Assembly: GCA_001939145.1 (NCBI GenBank)
Contig: LSRX01000677.1
Coordinates: 47,154-111,153 of the forward strand
Source of the DNA: Symbiodinium microadriaticum
Lineage: Eukaryota; Sar; Dinophyceae; Suessiales; Symbiodiniaceae
Direction of reading: 5' to 3'
Length of the DNA stretch: 64,000 nucleotides
The position numbers were made by a program, and so were the translations under genes. This document shows, piece after piece, positions 10,421 through 21,239 of this stretch. Below the pieces are notes generated by a model. That model saw only the letters and a program-made list of their open reading frames with translations. It searched no databases and was not told the origin of the DNA. Positions within the stretch are counted from its first letter, which is position 1. Every line of letters starts with the position of its first letter.

Positions 10421-13400
10421 TGGTTTCCTTCTCCGTGCCAGACCTGACATATCCGCCCATCAAGGAGGGGGCCTTCAAAGGGGTTTAGGGGTTTGGGGTT
10501 GTAGGGCAATGGAGGGCAGGGTTTAGGCTACTAGGATTCCGGGTTTCTCGTCTAAGCCCAACCGGAAGCTCAAAGCCACGAACTTCCAGCAATCTTTTTC
10601 TTTCACTCCCCACAGAGCCCTTGTGCCTTGTGCAGGCCCTGGTGGAAAGGCGCTCCGATGGTTTCATCAAGTCCTTCAACACGGAGAAGGAAACCCAAGC
10701 TTCAGGGTTCGAGAGGCTCAATGGTTTAAGGGAGCGTGTAGCTTCAGGTTTCAGGGGTTCGGCATTCCTTCTCGAACGCTGAGGCTAGAGGCTGGCCGGC
10801 TGGCATGCGAAGCAGCAGGTTGACTGGCCGCCAAGTCGGTCAGCAGCTGCAGGGATGTGGAGCAAGGGATTTCCAACCAGAGCTGCAGGCTCCCACTACC
10901 TCCAGGGCATTGGTAGAACAGGACTCCTCCGGGTAGACTTGGCGATCGTATTGTTGTGTTTTTTTTGATTGTGCAGCACTGAACCCCGAAGCAAACCAAA
11001 CCTTAAGCCGCACCGTACCACACGACCTGAAGACCTTTGAATCCCTGCTGGGTGAACGCTTCCCAGTCCGAGTTTGCACGGTGCAGGGCTTTGGATTCAT
11101 CGCCTGCGAGGAGCTCTACAATGTAGCATGGCTTCTGCAGTGAGTTCGTGTATACCTATACACACAAAGGCGTACTTACGTACATGTATATGGGTATCCT
11201 CTTTGTGCATGTCTGTGCGTCGTCGTTGTACGAGCGGCTTAGCACTTAGCCGACGATTCAAGGATCTCGGAAACCCAGGTCTTTGGCAACGACGTGTTCC
11301 TAGTCGGCCAGCAGATGGGCTCGTTCAATGTCGGTGACGAGGCACGTTCTGGCCTGCTTTGTTTTTGACCGTCAGAAGAGCTTGTCTAGCAGCATACAGA
11401 TGAATGTATCATGATATCCATTCCGCTTCAATCACGGATCAGTAGTCCGAAGTTTGAAGACTTCTTAAACCCGAAGGCCCTCAGGATCCTTTCTAGTGAC
11501 TCCGGCATGCTACAGGATGCTGCAGGCTTCAAGCCCTCACCTCCGACTTTCTTTGCGCAGCTGGCCAGGTCAGTTTTGCAGTCGCGCTGAACAAGGACAA
11601 CAAGCCACAGGCGATGCTTGAAGATGTCTTGATGTCTTGGTGTCGGAGAGTGGAGGGAGACTGTGACGTCGAATGCTTCGGTTTGCCGGACGGTAGTGTT
11701 GCGGGGAGTTTGAGCAAGTCTCATGGGTGTTGTGCCCAGGCCTATGACCTTCGGTGGCAGCACCATCGAAACGCCGTGACCCCGTTACAAGTGTCCCAAC
11801 GGCGTGGGCCGGCAACAAGATGCCTTCAAGCCTAGCGACCAGGAGACAGGAGACAACGTATTGAAAGAAGTAGAGGCCCAGTCATGCAGAAGTGTGGTGG
11901 CAGAAGTAGTGCTGGGGGTGGCTGCATAAGTTTCTCAAATGTCGTAGCTGCTTCAAGAAACACATACCCCCTGCACCCCCCTGCACCAGTGCTGTGACAC
12001 AAGAAGAGCACAACATTGTGTCTTGCCTTCTGATCTTTGTTCGATGTCGAATGTTCGGCAGCACGAAACCCCTTCGCTTCAACGCAGAGGTGGCCAGCGG
12101 CAAGGGGGGCGTGAAGGCCCTTGCAGCCGTCGAACCTTTTGGCGTGGTTTGCATGGCAGGATATGGTGCTGCTTTAGGAGAGAAGTTCAGCTCGAAGCCC
12201 GGCACCGAGAGCCCTGTCTCGTGAATCTTTGGTGCAGGGTGCCTGGCATGCCCCTCAGCAGAGCCAGCAGCAGCAGCAGTGGGGCGGTGGGAAGCCGGGA
12301 CCCCGCCAGGGTCGATGGATTCATGGCGGGGCACCGGGTCCAGAATGATACTTGCTTGGGGCTCTCCTTCGATTTTCCCCATAATTTGCCAGCAAATCCG
12401 ATCCTCTTGATCATGGCAACTAAGCCTGCGGAGTGGTTGCCTCGGAGAGCTATTCTAACAAAGGCCCTGCCCTGGGATGAGAAGGAATCCTCCGTCGCAT
12501 CCGCGACCTCTCTTCTAAAACAAGAGTAGGCAGCAACTGGTGTCACCGGTCTTATCCGCATGAGTTCCAGGCGCGATATCCTTGCCACGAACATCTGGGA
12601 ACCCAGAGCAAGGGGAAAGGGCTGAATTGCAAGAGGAGTGTTAATGCTTGTGATTAAGATGCTCAAGAGTAATGCTCCCAAACAGATTTGTCTTCTGGTT
12701 CTGCCCAGTTGTGTTGAGAACCGTCCGTCTGCATAGCTTGCCGGACGCCGCCGCAGCTTTCGTCATACTTACCGAGGTCGAAAGGCAGTGCTGGTGGTGC
12801 TGGTTCTTGGGGCAAGGCGCCTTGCCGACGCTGTGCCCGCGTGTCACATGAACACGGAGACAGAGCAACCCAGATACAGGACATTTCTCAAGGAAGAGCC
12901 GCTGCAGTACAACTTGCCAGACACTCCACCCTGGACCCTGGACCCTGAGCAGGGTTCCTGGCAGCCGAAAGCCGTCACGCGCGAGCCTGAGTCTGTTGCC
13001 ACTATAGATACAGAACGTCCCATCGCCTCGCATAGAGCCCGCTCCCCATCGCCACCTGCTCGGTGTTGGGCTTGTGTGTGCGGGCCTTCTTCCAGAAGCA
13101 CTCGCTTTGTCTTCGCTCGACATGCTTAATTGCTGCCTTGCGCTGCTTGTAGCAGTGCCATCCCCTGCCTTGCATAGCTGCACCGGCAAGGTCCCCGGCG
13201 CAGGAAGCGCCGACCTACCAGGTTGGATCTGGAGAGGGAGGGAGGGAGAGAGAGAGAGAGAGAGAGCGAGCGAGCAATGCCAGTGCCTAACTTCCCACAC
13301 ACCCGGCAAGCAAGCAAGCCAGCAAGCAAGAGCCATGCCTGATCTTCTACAGAGCTGACAGTCTCATCATCCCATGTCTGTAGGTTGCAGACTGTCTGGT

Positions 13401-16400
13401 CTGCAAAAGCGTCGTACCTTTCTCATGTTCTCCATCCAGGCCTGGAAACCTGCCGAGCCTCAGCAGCAGCCTTCGTGGAAGAAGAGGACCAATAGTTACT
13501 GTTCCCTAGCACTCCTAGTTAGACTCGTTTCCACATTCTACCCCGCTATTTCGAAGCAAGTAGTGGGCCGCAGGAAGTCCGACGAGGCATTCGAGCCACC
13601 TTCGGAGGCAGTCATTGGAAACTATTCTGGCTTCATCAAGAGCCCGGGCCCTGAAACAGCTGCTGAGGAAGGTCTGCAAACCCCGAACCTCCCACAAATC
13701 AGGAAAAAGGTTGCGGGCAGCGGTTTTCAAAGTGCTCTCAGCCGGCCAAGAGTACAGTTTAAGGGTCGCGAGGTATTTCTGAGAATCAGCTTCACAACAC
13801 TTCCCACAGCAGAGGCTTCAACCCAAGCAATGGCTACGGCTTCATAGTCTGCCAGGACCCAGGTTTGCTTGTGATGTTTGTCTGCCAAAGCTGTCGGTGA
13901 TTCTTCGAATTCGATTGAAGCTAGGCTCAAAAAGGCTTGCTGTAAGACCGCGCAGAGTCGGTGTGCATTTGTACTGTGCGTTTCCATCTTGTGTCTTCTG
14001 GAGAGGCTTTGGTAAACTGCGGGGTGTGCTCAGAAGGTGCCTGTGCTCTGGAGCCAGCACGCCCTGGAGACCTTTGAGACTAGAAGTGAAGCAGGTGACC
14101 GAAAGCGAAGCCTCCTTGTTGCAAGAGGACCTGAAGGCAGAGGGCTACGCTAACGATGTCTTCCTACATCACGTCCCACCGGCATCGTTCTGCGAAGTGC
14201 CGGCCTGTAGATCGCAAGAATCCATGTCTCCGCCCAAACTGCCCAAACCCTAAACCCTAAGCCCACAAACCCTGCGAGGTGGAAAAAGGGGTTCAACAAA
14301 ATCACACACACACACACACACGCGCACAGAGAGACAGACAAACCCGAAACCCTAGAAGCCTCCCCTCCCGACTCCTCCCTCCCTGTCCTTGCCGGCACCG
14401 GATTCATCGCGCCAGGCTCAGTTCGAAGCTTCCGGCCTTCAGGTCAGGGCCTCCGTTTTGGCCTTCAATGTGCTTGGGGATCTTTGGGGCCTCTGGGGGT
14501 CTTTTGGGGCGGGGGGTCTTTAGGGGTTTCTTAAGGGGTTTAGGAGGTTTAGGGGTCTTTTACAGGGTTTCACGGCTTGGGGGTCCTTTAAAGGGTTTGG
14601 GGTGTAGGGTTTAGGGTTTAGGGGCATCGGCGGTAACGCTAGGCACCCTTTTTCGCAGGTGGGCAACGAGTGCGAGTTCACGGTCTTCCTGAACAATCAG
14701 AACAAGCCCCAGGTCGGGGCATCGTCGGGTGGTTGGGTTTAGAATCACCAAAAAATCTCTAACGGTCGTCTGGCTGGCCTCCTTTGCTAACTTGGTGTCT
14801 TTTCACGCCCTGCTTGGTTTGTGAGGTTTCGGCGGATTCTAGCTGCATGCTTGCTCTAGCACAACCACGACCAACACCAGCACCAGCACCAGCACCAGCA
14901 CCAGCACCACCAGCACGATAAGCACCAGCACCAGCACCAGCACCAGCACCAGCACCACCAGCACGATAAGCACCACCAGCAACACCAGCAACACCAGCCA
15001 GTACGACCAGCAACTCCAGCAAGACCAGCATCACCAGCAAGACCAGCACCACGACCGCGACCCCCTACCGCTACCGCTACCACGACCACGACCGCGCCAC
15101 CACGATGACGACCACCACTGCTACTGCTACTACCAGTCCTGCTCCAACTTGTGCTCCGACTCCTAGTCCTACTTTTGCTACGCCTGCGCCTACTCCTAAC
15201 TCTACTGCTACGCACTGATGCTGCTACCGCTACAGTTGCTGCTGCTCCTGCCACTGCTCCTTCCAGCTGAGTTGTCGGGTGGCCCGGCCGCCAGGCGAAA
15301 GATCTCAGACCCTTGGGCGGCTGGCAGTGATCCTGCGGCCTCATGTGCCCTCCGGACAACGAGCAACCGCTAGTAGGGATAAGAGTTTGAGCGAGATGTT
15401 TATGCAGAGTGACTAGCACCCGTGTTCAGCCTGCAGGGACGCCTTGAGAGCTAACGAATCGACACCTTGAGGCGAAGATTCAAACTTAGATGTTGGCCAC
15501 GTATCGTCAGAAGCCCGTGGAGCGAGGTCCCACCAACCATGGGATTCCACAGCCAGTATCAGTGTGTCATGTGCGCTTCTACGAAGTCTGCGATGACCGA
15601 CCTTGCTTGCACGGTGGCTTCCCAGCAGGCTGACGGCCAGCACAGGCCAAGTTGTTGCAGAGCTGGGTATGAAAAAAAAGGGCCAGGCTGACGATGGTGC
15701 AGTGTCGGGGAACAAGTTAGGAACATCTGATAGGGTTGAGGGTCCGGCATCTTCAAAGTGCGGGGCCTCGCCGGTCTTGGCTCCAGCCACTAGGCTTTGC
15801 CAGTGCCGGTGTCCATACTGCCTCTTGTCTTCGAAACACCTGCATGCTATGAGAAGGCGATTCCTTGCCTTGATGCCGGCTGTGATGGGAGCTGCGATGA
15901 ATATGGAGGTCGGGGATGCCCTAGGTCTAGGTCAGATCATGAGCCAGAGCATTCGCTGCAGGTGAGCCCCGAGGGACGGCCTTTGCACTGGGGTATCAAG
16001 GCCCCTCGGGAGGTTGCCTTCACCGAGGAAGCCCAGCCAGGCGACTGGGACTTTGACCGTTTTTGATTGGTTATGCCAAGAGCATCCGCAGCAGATGCAG
16101 TTCTTTCGTTACAGATCTAAGATGTATCTAGGGGAATTGGGAGCTTTTTGTCTGACATGGCATCGTCCCGATTCGGAGAAAGAGCAGCACCAGCCGAGGT
16201 TATTATGGGATGCCAGGGCCCATGCCCATGCAGCCCTCTTATCCCTCCATGAATGCGCCGGTGCAGATGGCACCGGCGCCGCAGCCCCAAGGAGGTGAAC
16301 GATCCTCCAACGAGCCGCAGGCAAGCTCAACAGGGATCCCTCATCATTTTCTCTACACTAAACCTTAGATCCAGGTTGAGAGGGTTGAGTCGAACATGTA

Positions 16401-16854
16401 TGAAGACCTTAAATTCCAGACCCAAGCCCTGACACCTGAACCCGAAACTTAGATCCCAGACCGTCAACCCACGGATTCCAAAAAAGGCCTTCGGCGGCCT
16501 GCGGGAGTACGACATGACCCTGTCCTTAGATGCAGGGCTGCACCTCGAGTCCGACGATGGCGTCTGGATCTCTTCCAGATCCGACGGCCCACGAAAGGAC
16601 CCCCAGGGAGGGCACAGCCCGGTGCTCTTCTCCCAAGTTCACTAGGGGCTTCATGTGACATGCAAAAGAGCCCCCCGGACCTCGCCTCTTCCCGAAACGC
16701 AGACAGAGCGCCGCTGCCGCAGAGATTCGAGCAGACACGCAAGATGTAAAGCCTGCCTGCGAATCCCTCCGTGGTGCAGGACGACGAGAACTACGACACG
16801 AACACACTGCTGTCCATCCCGCGGCAGATCTACGAAAAGCTGAGCGGACGCTGA
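10421..16854 (+). CDS. Cold-shock-domain RNA-binding protein, many short exons
   Basis: CSD 1 is split over 10636-10689 ([13 protein letters not shown]-like KSFN), 11087-11122 ([12 protein letters not shown]), 11279-11341 ([20 protein letters not shown]) and 11569-11610 ([14 protein letters not shown]). These join in phase, with donors GA, GT, GC and GC. CSD 2 is 13815-13855 ([13 protein letters not shown]), 14143-14196 ([15 protein letters not shown]) and 14659-14712 ([18 protein letters not shown]). FNxxxGFGFI/GYGFI and DVFLH are cold-shock signatures that bind single-stranded RNA or DNA. Linker exons are 12238-12309 ([18 protein letters not shown]), 13440-13481 ([13 protein letters not shown]) and 16199-16294 (Met/Pro/Gln-rich, [20 protein letters not shown]). 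Possible later exons are 16487-about 16640 and the last one, 16780-16854 ([17 protein letters not shown], stop). A first exon may be 10421-10482. Assignment of the last exons and of all pieces to one gene is inference. Confidence 0.7.
10483..10635 (+). other. Intron starting with GTTTAGGGG (telomere-like donor)
   Basis: The exon ending EGAFKG is followed exactly by GTTTAGGGGTTTGGGG. The next acceptor (tgtgcag) opens the first CSD exon in the same phase. The splice donor is therefore formed by the telomere-like repeat itself. Confidence 0.5.
10690..11086 (+). other. GA-AG intron inside cold-shock domain 1
   Basis: Joining NTEK (ending gagaag) to [10 protein letters not shown] (beginning ggctttgga after gtgcag) restores the canonical CSD run FNTEKGFGFI. 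The donor dinucleotide is GA (aag|GAAACC). GA donors are documented in dinoflagellates and essentially unknown elsewhere. Confidence 0.65.
14225..14280. repeat. CCCTAAA-like block inside the CSD gene
   Basis: Two to three CCCTAAA-like units, followed by a (CA)n tract at 14305-14322. The opposite orientation appears at 14515-14625. Confidence 0.7.
14480..14625. repeat. TTTAGGG-like block inside the CSD gene
   Basis: Degenerate ggggtttagg units ending in gtagggtttagggtttagggg, 30-40 bases before the acceptor of the VGNECEF exon at 14659. Here both orientations appear to lie in one intron. Confidence 0.75.
14865..15260. repeat. CAGCAC/CACCAG hexamer and CTAC/GAC triplet-rich tract
   Basis: Tandem (CAGCAC)n units in two similar blocks around 14878-14960, then degenerate ACCAGCA, CGCTAC and ACGACC units to about 15250. 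It gives repetitive open frames on both strands. It is best read as a low-complexity intron. Confidence 0.8.
15290..16198 (+). other. Probable intron region with one coding-like stretch
   Basis: An open frame at about 15960-16065 ([19 protein letters not shown], then [10 protein letters not shown]) resembles coding sequence and could be an exon of the CSD gene. Its boundaries are unclear. The remainder shows nothing I can support. Confidence 0.3.
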
Positions 16855-17179
16855 GACCGGCTTGCAGGGAGCAAAAAGGCTGTGCCGGACCGAATGGTGC
16901 CGTAAATCCAAGCATCTACTTGGCAGTTTCTACCTGGGACCTCACTTGAGATTCTCGAGGCTTAGGCTTGCGCCTCTCACTCCCTCGCCGCCCCTACTTG
17001 CAGGAGAGGTGGGAGGACAGCTGGTTTGCACAACAAGCCAAGACCAGCCGCTGGTCTAAGTGGCTTCGGGTCGGGTGAGGATGAACAGTGGATCCCTGGC
17101 AGTTGGGACGTTCCCGGTCAGTTCTTTCGTTGATGCCGGTTTTCAGGCCCTCCATCCCTCCCAGGCACGAGGAGCTGCC

Positions 17180-17450
17180 AGAGACCCTAAACCCGAAACC
17201 CTAAACCTCTAAACCCTAAACCCTGAAAAAAAACACATCAGAGACGGAAGGAACTCAAACTCCTCTTCGCCCCCCCTCCCCCCCCCCCTCCGAGGCGGAA
17301 ACCGCACAAAGGGCGACGAGCCCTGGGGCCGACATGCCAAGGTGCCCTGTGTTTCCTTGCTGTGGCATTGTGGGATGTAGGGGGGTTGACATTTAGGCCC
17401 TGTTTTAGGGTTTGCGGTTTATGGCTAAAGTCTTGTTTGAGTGTTTAGGG
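17180..17450. repeat. Paired telomere-like blocks (CCCTAAA then TTTAGGG)
   Basis: CCCTAAA-like units occupy 17187-17226, followed by poly-C tracts near 17268-17290. TTTAGGG-like units occupy 17400-17455. The middle contains no confident exon. Confidence 0.75.
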
Positions 17451-20290
17451 GTTGAGTGTGGCGCACTTCTGGCTCGTTTCTGTGCCTCGGGCGCCGTGTT
17501 GATTGGGCGCAGCGTACTGTGCAAGTCTCGGCACCCCAACGGGACCTCTGCACATATGATGGCCAGGCAGATGAGCTCGAAGCCCGAGAAGATGTACGCT
17601 TGTCCCTCAGGGGATGTTGCCGAATGGGGTATAACGTTGTGGTTCTTCGTGTGCCTGGCTTACATCTTAGCTTCGAGCCTTGCAGTGCCACTGCAGCATT
17701 TCTTGAAAATCGTTGGCTTGGTTGTCCACCTGTCTAGAAGGAGGCCAGGAGACTTCCTGGCGCTTGGCCCCAAATGGGCGAAGGCTTTGGCTTGGCTGCA
17801 CCTAAGGAGACGACCGCGAAGGCCCTGCTCAGCGCTTGACATCTCTGTGCGTAGCTTGGGGGAATGTCCGCAGACCTTGCCAGAGCGGAGTTCCATTCTA
17901 GTCTGTTCTGTTCTATTCTATTTTGTTCTGTTCTGTTCTGTCCGGTTCTGTTCTACTCTGTACCATTCTTATCCTTCTAGCTCAAGCTTCTGCTTCACTG
18001 GCACTCCATCCCATGTTGGAGCCGGGTTTGCGCTGCACACAGCCGCCGGAGATCGAGGTTTAGGTACTTAGGGCAGGATATTCCCAGAGACTTTGAGCTT
18101 CAAAGCCGCACATCCAACAGCCGAGTGTAGCATTGTGAGTTGCTGTGATAGAAGTCGCTATGCGACCTCGTGAAAGGCATGGATGAGCAGTTGGAAGTTA
18201 TGGAAACCTTTGTCCCCCAAGCTCACTGGAAGTCAATCCTCACCCCCACCGTACGGAGCCCTTTCCCGATGAAGTATGTCAACTTCTGGCAACAACTAGC
18301 CCCAAGAGCTCTCGTTCATCCGTCTGGTCAGGCGGTGCTCGCCGCGACGGCCGCCGACGAGGTTGGAGAGTTTTGCATTTTGGCACCATGTTCAGGGGCT
18401 GATGATGATTTGCAGGTCACTTTTCCTTCTTGTTTGTTCGCTCTCCTCTTCCTATTGGCGTGCATGCGTTCTTGTGGGCCTGCGGAGAATGCACTTCTTC
18501 CGCATGACTTTGAAGGAGCTCTGGGTAGCAAAGAACCTAGCAGATTCCCTGTCAGCCGCACACAAGTGAGCAACAGGTGCGGCAGATCGAGACTGGAGAC
18601 ATGCTGCTGGGTTGAAGTTCAAGAGCTCGTTTTCATGCCGAGTTTCCGAATTTTTTGGTGCACTTGATCCCATCCGTGCTGACGCTGGTGTTTGGAGCTG
18701 GGAAGCGTGCTGAGCCGAGGACCTTTTCAACTATGCCACTGAGAGGGAGCGGCAGGCACGAAACAACCGCCTGACACTCAGGGTAGGCGGAGACTAGCAG
18801 GGTTCTGTGGCATCAAGATAGGGCACCATAGTATGGGGAGCACTCATTGCCGAGCTTCATGCAGGAGTGATGACACTAGAATGTCTTGCTGCAGGACGGA
18901 AGTATCCAAACCCAGGCTCTAGGTTCACAAGTGGCAGACTGTCGAGGAGTTTTGAGCCTCAGAGGCATCCGCACTCCAGAAGCCTTTGAGGTGCAGTCTT
19001 TGCAGTCTTAGGAAGACCAAGCTCCAAGCTGCTCTAAGGAGGTGCCTGGGGACACGACGACCGAGGCCTCGAGAGTGGAGTGAAGCCCGGCCCCAAAGTC
19101 ATCCCCCAAACACAACCAACTACAAGTAACCAGGTAACCGTTGCCTTCAGCACAAACTTTGGCCATGGACTGGTCTCATGTCGCTCCGCAGGAGACTGGG
19201 GTGGGGCGGATGTCCGAGACCGAGAGGCCTCTGCGCCTCTGCACGGTCACAGCAAACTGCGTGCCATCAGCTCGCGCACTGAGCTCAGCACAGGCGCCCC
19301 GGAAGCGCGGCCGAGGCGCCGGGCTCTGCCGCGCTTTTTGGTCCCGGCCGCTCTTGGCTTCGCCTTGCCTTTTCTGCAGGCGACCACTGGGATCGGGGCC
19401 AGGCCAGGCTCTGAGGTCGTGGAGTGGAGAGACGAGCTCGAGCTGGAAGCACGGTGGCACAGCTGCTCGTCAGGAATGGCAGGCTCGTCCGGACGCGGCT
19501 GGAGGTCGGGCGCCGGAACGCTCCAGGGTCGCTTCACCAAGTTGGCGTCGGGTTGAGTGGCCGGGGCTTGCAGACTCCTTGTCGAGACTCGGACCTCACT
19601 CTTTCTGGTTGCTGATAAGTTTCGCTCTTCAAGCAAACAGAATTCTGTCTCAGAAACTCGACTCGCGCCGTGCCCCGCCCGAGGGTTTATACATCTTGCC
19701 ATCCAGCATCTCACCATCGATTTTGAGCGAAGGTCTTTGGTGAGGCTTTTCCTAGCCTGCTCGATGCAGTTGTTTCAAGACTTGAAACCTGCATCTTAAT
19801 GGCTGTATCTGTGCTCTTCGATGCATAATGGGCGAAGATATTGCCTTCTATTCTGGGAGATGCCAGCAAGATTCAGAGTCACCCATCCTTGTCAGAAGCA
19901 TGTTCCTTACCAACATCACCACCAGGCTTCTTGTTGTCAGGTTCTTGCCATTTCCATTTATGTGTTCACGAGTAAAGTCATGTGGCGAAAAGCAACAGCA
20001 CTTCAGCGTTATCATGATCATGATGATCATCACCGGTTCCAAAATTTACCGGATGATAGGGGACGTGCGCGGAAGCTCCGCGGAAGGTGGACCCCTGGCA
20101 GTGGATGACAACCCCTTCATACTGAAGTTGCAGTCATCGCGATGGTTTCGTTCCAGCGAAAGTGCACTTCTGCAAGCCCTAAGCCAGAAGCATTGCACAC
20201 ACACAAAATATCATACCCAAAACAAGCACACTTTGGGTAGTATTCACCTGCAGACGAACAGAAAATAAATGCACATGCACTATTGCAGCC
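17450..20290 (+). other. Sparse region; only weak exon candidates
   Basis: Coding-like stretches on the + strand include one near 17560-17700 (DELEAREDVRLSLRGCC, then GYNVVVLRVPGLHLSFEP) and one within 18170-18420. None has a recognised domain or clean splice sites. A TTCTG pentamer-like tract lies at 17898-17960. Confidence 0.3.
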
Positions 20291-20293
20291 CAC

Positions 20294-20425
20294 ATGGCCC
20301 CGAAACAGAAGCCTTGGTCAAAGCTTTCAGAGCGCGTCGGCAAAAACGAGATCTTTGCGATTCTTCTGAAGTCCGGAGTTGCTATCGGACTTGGAAGTTG
20401 GATTGGAAACCGACGCCCAAAGTAA
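20294..20425 (+). CDS. Complete 43-residue single-span membrane microprotein
   Basis: ATG in good context (cacATGg) opens an uninterrupted 43-codon frame ending in TAA. The first 20 residues are basic (MAPKQKPWSKLSERVGKNE). They are followed by one hydrophobic, Gly-containing helix (IFAILLKSGVAIGLGSWIG) with GxxxG-like spacing, and a basic tail (NRRPK). The layout fits a small organelle membrane-complex subunit or tail-anchored-like protein. I do not recognise the family. The next in-frame stop and downstream sequence are non-coding. It could instead be the last exon of a larger gene, but the start context and full length favour a standalone gene. Confidence 0.55.
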   Translation: MAPKQKPWSKLSERVGKNEIFAILLKSGVAIGLGSWIGNRRPK

Positions 20426-20757
20426 CCTAATAAGCCTCTTCAGATTTGCTTGTTTGTATCTTCACGCGCTTTGTGTAAGTGCACATCAACATTTCAAACG
20501 TTTCTCTCTTGTTCGAGTTTGAGGCTATACGTGTGGTTTCCCCAGCAAACAAGCCTCCCCAAGACTTAAGCCCGCGCTTGCGGAAGCAAACCCCGCAAAC
20601 TCAGCGAAACAACCGTTGCGGAAGGGAGCCGCGGAAGCTAAACGAAAGTTGAGGCCCGCGGAAGCTAAACCCTCGCGCGCGGAAGCAAGCGGAAGGGTCC
20701 TGCGGAAGGGTTTCCTTATTTCTCTCCACACAAACAGGAATAAAAGCAACAGCTCAA

Positions 20758-20970
20758 GTGTTCTGCTACATGAAGCCTCTAAGCTGCAGACAGACGCCGG
20801 CAGCTCTAGCAGTAGCAGTGCTGGTCGTCGTGGTGATCACAGCAGTAGCGCTAGCAATAGTAGCAGCGGTGGCATTGGTGGAAGTCTCGTATTGTGAGAA
20901 CACTCACGTCTCCAATTTGGGCTTACCATGCATGCTCTGGTTAGGAAACGCTTCGAGCCTCTCGCTTTGA
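20758..20970 (+). CDS. Weak ORF with a long hydrophobic segment from GCA/GTA repeats
   Basis: A frame with a roughly 30-residue Ala/Val helix (ALAVAVLVVVVITAVALAIV) lies over imperfect GCAGTAGC-type triplet repeats. Another frame of the same DNA is Ser/Gly-rich. The hydrophobicity may simply reflect the repeat, so coding status is doubtful. Confidence 0.2.
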   Translation: MFCYMKPLSCRQTPAALAVAVLVVVVITAVALAIVAAVALVEVSYCENTHVSNLGLPCMLWLGNASSLSL

Positions 20971-21125
20971 GGCGCTGCTGCTGCGCCGTCCTTCAAGCCT
21001 GTAAGAATCCCAAGTTTTCGCGACAGTTGCGCCTTCTGGGGCCCTGGAGATGCCAGGCTTGCAGAATTTTTGGTAAGCCGCGCATGTGAGTTGAGTCTGA
21101 GGGAAGGCAGCACTCGCATCTCCAG

Positions 21126-21228
21126 AGGGCACCAGACTCCCGAGGCCGACGACGAGGAGACGCGCAAGCGCCGCAAGCGAATGGAGCGCTTCAGCAAGCT
21201 CATGCCTTACTCATCGGTCTTGTCGTGA
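21126..21228 (+). CDS. Terminal exon, charged basic C-terminus
   Basis: After the acceptor atctccag the frame reads HQTPEADDEETRKRRKR, then MERFSKLMPYSSVLS and a stop at 21226-21228. The dense acidic-to-basic charge pattern and the clean stop support a real last exon. A run like RKRRKRMERF resembles tails of nucleic-acid-binding proteins and could be a nuclear localisation signal. The family is not identified. Upstream exons were not found. Confidence 0.5.
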
Positions 21229-21239
21229 CGAGGAAAGGG

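Noticed and set aside
14759..15419. Minus-strand Gly/Ala and Cys/Trp-rich frames
   Set aside because: Arise from CAGCAC/CACCAG repeats; composition is purely repeat-driven and the + strand gene spans the region.
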